DNA from: CANIGN01 sp964538275
GTDB taxonomy: Bacteria > Bdellovibrionota > UBA2428
Assembly (NCBI GenBank): GCA_964538275.1
Contig: CAZIFW010000008.1
Location: forward strand, 6,293 to 70,292
Direction: 5' to 3'
Length of the DNA: 64,000 bases
Part shown: piece after piece, positions 61,241-64,000 of the stretch
How positions within the stretch are numbered: position 1 is the stretch's first letter
Layout: every line of letters begins with the position of its first letter
The notes under the pieces: generated by a model
Told to the model about the DNA's origin: nothing
The model's database searches: none
What the model saw: only the letters and a program-made list of their open reading frames with translations
Made by a program: the position numbers and the translations under genes

Positions 61241-61630
61241 TTATGGAAGGAAGCGTTCTCTCCACTCGGGCGGTGGAGTAGGGCAAACCTCGTGTTTTCC
61301 GAAAACTTTATAACGAGTTTTTGCCACTAAATTGTAATAAAAATTGAGTAAGAAAAGTGGAACGATATTGGAGGCAAGATGAATGACTTTGCTTGTGGAT
61401 AAGTCTTGGATAATTTTTCTAACAGCTTCGCCTTTAAAAAATACACCTGATTCATTTTCGTAAATTACAGAATCAATATCTTTAATCTGAGGATTGTTAA
61501 GTAAGAGCTTGTTGTAGTGCTCTCCACCAATCATGGAAATTTTAATTTTTTTACTAGAATCTGTGGCTACTACCCACTTAATGAAATTGTTACAAAGTAC
61601 GCAGTAGCCATCAAAATAAATAATTCTCAC
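61241..61630 (-). CDS. DCC-family thiol-disulfide oxidoreductase-like protein
   Basis: 129 aa. The start IIYFDGYCVLCNNFIKWV carries the DG-x-C-x-x-C motif of the DCC (DUF393) family, and EAVRKIIQDLS and NLVAKTRYKVFGKH match the rest. Members are thioredoxin-like; the redox partner is unknown. A C-terminal CPTPPPEWRERFL is typical. Confidence 0.87.
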   Translation of the reverse strand: MRIIYFDGYCVLCNNFIKWVVATDSSKKIKISMIGGEHYNKLLLNNPQIKDIDSVIYENESGVFFKGEAVRKIIQDLSTSKVIHLASNIVPLFLLNFYYNLVAKTRYKVFGKHEVCPTPPPEWRERFLP

Positions 61631-61658
61631 TTTAAAAAGTATACAACTAAATTAGAAC

Positions 61659-63071
61659 TTAGAGCTTCCTGCGGCGAGCTTTTTGTTGTTCAAATTCTTT
61701 AGTTTCTAATGTCTTAGCTCTGCGAACAGCGGGGTCTTTGTCCAAGGCGCGCTGTCTAAAGCGGTCAAGAGCTTCTTCTTCGTCTGCTAAGTTAAGCCAA
61801 TTGCGAAGCTTAAGATAAGCAAGGGCGCGTGCTTCTCCTTTGAGGTCAATAAATTGAGCCCCATGGTTCATGCGGGCAACATCAAGGCGATAGTTGTCGC
61901 CCTCTGCTCGAACATCTTCGTAGGCACCTGCAGTCCAAGGATCGTATTCGCCGTAAACAAACAAAATACGCTCACTCTCAGTTTTAAGCCAATCGCTTAC
62001 ATCACGCATAGCTACTGCATCGTCATAAACAACAGGTATTTCACGCGGGACATAAGATGTGATTTTAAAAGTATCTTTGAATTGAAGTAAATCAACGAGG
62101 GCGTCGAGATGAGTTCCAGGATTACCAAGTTGAGTCGCAGCTTGGTAGTAGTAAGGAACAAATCCAGCTAGATCACTGTCCTTATAGCCATTTGGGCTAT
62201 TGCTGTTAAATAAAAATTCCAAGTGTTCTTCAACAGGAGCGGTAGGGGTGGGTACATTCGAACAGTTTAAGCCAGGACCAGCGTATTGCCAGTATGACCA
62301 CGGAAGTTCAATCACAGCATGCTCAAGAGCAATCTCTTTTGAGCCAAGTAATGAATAGTCACCTTCGAGGCGCTCAATGATAGCGGGTTTGTTTTTAAGA
62401 AGTATTTTTTGTGATTCCAAAAGGTTGCCGCGGCAAAACGCATTTTGCTCGCCGCCAATTTTATCAGCCACAAAATCTGCGTAGCGTGAATCTTCTACGG
62501 AAAAAGAGTGAGGTGCTACGTGAGCCACAGTTGCATCTACATCGTTAGGATAAAAACGACGGTGGTAAACAGAAGTCATTCCACCTTTGCTTCTTCCTGT
62601 GTTTACCCACTTGGCTTTGTAAATGGATTTAAGGGCAACTGTGATGCGGTGAAAATCAGCTGCGCTCTGCTCAATATTATCCAAAGACCAATTCTTACTT
62701 TCAGGAGTAGAGCCTTCAAAGAAACGATGTTCTACTTGAACTTGGTTTGCATCAAATTCCGAAGCAAGAGCTGAAAGTCCTCTGCTAAAAATTGCATAGC
62801 CACTCGTTTGTAAAACCATTGGACGATCATCTGCGCGATGCCATAAAACTAACTTTTGAGAAAATTTAGGGCTGTCTGGATTTTTGTGATCTTCGGGTTG
62901 AAGAAATTGTAAATCAAAAACTCGATATCGAGGATTAGGTGAGGGCGTAATTTCGGTTGCAGTCATACCTTCAATAGCCGCTAGTTGTTCCACGATGTTT
63001 GCTTGTGCAAAATTTCCTAAAAGCTGAGTTACGAATAGAAATGCAAATAAATACGGATGAATGATTTTCAC
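61659..63071 (-). CDS. exported S37-family serine aminopeptidase (PS-10-like)
   Basis: 470 aa with a signal peptide (FLFVTQLLGNFAQA). VQVEHRFFEGSTPESKNWSL, then KWVNTGRSKGGMTSVYHRRF with nucleophile Ser161, and DATVAHVAPHSFS match the S37 family known from Streptomyces tripeptidyl aminopeptidase. The acid is likely in FVYGEYDPWTAGA, and the His in ARMNHGAQFI. It would trim peptides in the periplasm or outside. A basic coiled tail (EFEQQKARRRKL) ends it. Confidence 0.87.
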   Translation of the reverse strand: MKIIHPYLFAFLFVTQLLGNFAQANIVEQLAAIEGMTATEITPSPNPRYRVFDLQFLQPEDHKNPDSPKFSQKLVLWHRADDRPMVLQTSGYAIFSRGLSALASEFDANQVQVEHRFFEGSTPESKNWSLDNIEQSAADFHRITVALKSIYKAKWVNTGRSKGGMTSVYHRRFYPNDVDATVAHVAPHSFSVEDSRYADFVADKIGGEQNAFCRGNLLESQKILLKNKPAIIERLEGDYSLLGSKEIALEHAVIELPWSYWQYAGPGLNCSNVPTPTAPVEEHLEFLFNSNSPNGYKDSDLAGFVPYYYQAATQLGNPGTHLDALVDLLQFKDTFKITSYVPREIPVVYDDAVAMRDVSDWLKTESERILFVYGEYDPWTAGAYEDVRAEGDNYRLDVARMNHGAQFIDLKGEARALAYLKLRNWLNLADEEEALDRFRQRALDKDPAVRRAKTLETKEFEQQKARRRKL

Positions 63072-63160
63072 AATAAATCCCCTCTTTCCTTGCGCTGAAC
63101 TTAGGCTAAGTCATGCATGCTCCGCAAGAGTGTAAGTTCATTTAGGACAAAGTATTTAGG

Positions 63161-64000
63161 TTAGTGCGCCAGAACTTCTGCGTGCTGCGGTGCTCTCATT
63201 TTATCCCCCTTGAGGTAACAAAAAATCCCAAGGAAAGAAATAAAAGCTAAAACATTGAAGGCAATATAAGATCCGCCTGTTTGATAAAGAAAGCCACCTA
63301 CAAGTGGCCCTATGCTATTACCCACCATAAAAAATCCCGAGGCTCCAAAATAAGAACCTTTCAGACCAGGCTTGGCAAAATCATCAATAACAATTCCCCA
63401 ATTTGAAAAAGCCAATACTTCGCCAATGGTTAAAAAAACCATGCAAGTGATAAGCGCAACTGCAGAGGCTCCAACAAAGGCCATCGCTGCAAAGCCTAGA
63501 GACATTATGACTTGGCCCCATATGACGGCACCCACTGGACCTAGTTTTTTTGCAGCTAGAGTTGATGGATAGAGACCGAGCATAACAGTGATGGAGTTCG
63601 CTGCTAAAAGCCAAGAGAAAATCTTAATGCCTTCATCGCCAGATATGTTGCGCAAATATTGTGGGAGAAAGGTGTCAATCTGAGAGTACGTTAAGCTCAT
63701 CAAGACACTTCCAAAGACAAAAATTAAAAAGGGAGTGTCTTTCTTTAGAATCAATAAACAATCTTGAAAACGAGTTTTTATTTGAGCTTGGTCATAAACC
63801 GGATTCACAGTGAATTTATCAAAAAGAAAAAACGCGACTACGTAGATCAAATAAAGAGAACCCGTAATGCAAAAACCCAAAGTGAAATCTTTCATCAATA
63901 AAACTGCGCCAACAAGAGGGCCCACGGATGCTCCAACGTTGATAGCAAAGTAATTCAATCTAAATGCTCTCGCTCGCACTTCGGGAGCGCTTAAGTCTGA
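63161..64000 (-). CDS. MFS transporter, 5' part outside the window
   Basis: Only the C-terminal 279 residues are present; the frame stays open to the window end (the sequence before the first GTG reads SDLSAPE). EVRARAFRLNYFAINVGASV and GPLVGAVLLM are the MFS loop 4-5 region of the MdtG/MdtH-like group. About eight TM helices are seen. The substrate is unknown, with drugs or small metabolites likely. Confidence 0.85.
   Translation of the reverse strand, partial: SDLSAPEVRARAFRLNYFAINVGASVGPLVGAVLLMKDFTLGFCITGSLYLIYVVAFFLFDKFTVNPVYDQAQIKTRFQDCLLILKKDTPFLIFVFGSVLMSLTYSQIDTFLPQYLRNISGDEGIKIFSWLLAANSITVMLGLYPSTLAAKKLGPVGAVIWGQVIMSLGFAAMAFVGASAVALITCMVFLTIGEVLAFSNWGIVIDDFAKPGLKGSYFGASGFFMVGNSIGPLVGGFLYQTGGSYIAFNVLAFISFLGIFCYLKGDKMRAPQHAEVLAH

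Noticed and set aside
1..64000. CRISPR array, prophage or insertion sequence
   Set aside because: No regularly spaced direct repeats, no phage structural genes, no transposase or integrase seen in the window.

Overview
The window is a dense, mostly housekeeping piece of chromosome from a Gram-negative bacterium. Supporting signs are lpxC, many signal peptides and lipoboxes, periplasmic murein enzymes and an NtrY/NtrX pair. Moderate-to-low GC, an H1-like SWIB protein, a bacterial topoisomerase VI, and many secreted proteins of unknown function next to murein hydrolases and odd secreted peptidases suggest a Bdellovibrio-like organism (Bdellovibrionota). That placement is inference; no rRNA gene or other direct marker is present.

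Layout. 1-5.6 kb: tRNA-Tyr and tRNA-Thr, then rlmB, pyrF, ntrX and ntrY on the minus strand. 5.7-10 kb: lpxC behind a hairpin-rich leader, and a tightly overlapped small-membrane-protein/ruvC/ruvA/ruvB operon. 10-22 kb: OsmC, YajQ, an L,D-transpeptidase-like protein, pyruvate kinase followed by an FtsB-like protein and a lipoprotein, a glycosyltransferase, a peroxiredoxin, a dolichol-kinase-like protein and a YrdC protein. 22-25.6 kb: a frameshifted RluA pseudouridine synthase, rpsF-rplI without rpsR between them, and dnaB. 25.6-26.06 kb: the longest gene-free stretch, holding two related long-palindrome elements. 26-41 kb: a Cys-rich lipoprotein, an MltD-like transglycosylase, a protein-glutaminase-like protein, a sigma-54-type promoter with a DUF1328/YqjD-like stress cluster, a hydrolase with a Cys nucleophile, SMUG1, ProC, two RNA methyltransferases and a large prepilin with nine Cys repeats. 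41-58 kb: metG, the SWIB protein, EVE and HD proteins, two more sigma-54-type promoters before small or secreted genes, rsmJ, an MpaA-like peptidase coupled to dapD, ettA, a YiiX-like hydrolase, a PAP2 phosphatase, SugE and topoisomerase VI. 58-64 kb: the queE-queD-queC-queF operon, a lipoprotein, a DCC protein, an S37 peptidase and a truncated MFS transporter.

How the genes work together. RuvABC resolve Holliday junctions. QueDECF make preQ1 from a pterin precursor, although this QueD lacks its catalytic Cys. The MpaA-like protein and DapD may link murein tripeptide recycling to diaminopimelate synthesis. NtrYX and several near-consensus -24/-12 promoters suggest sigma-54 control of small envelope or secreted proteins. 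The observations most worth following are the paired 25.6-26.0 kb palindromes, whose 57-nt cores differ by compensating base pairs; the two extra-T frameshifts (rluA-like and queE); the Cys-less QueD; the bacterial topoisomerase VI; and the Cys-repeat prepilin.
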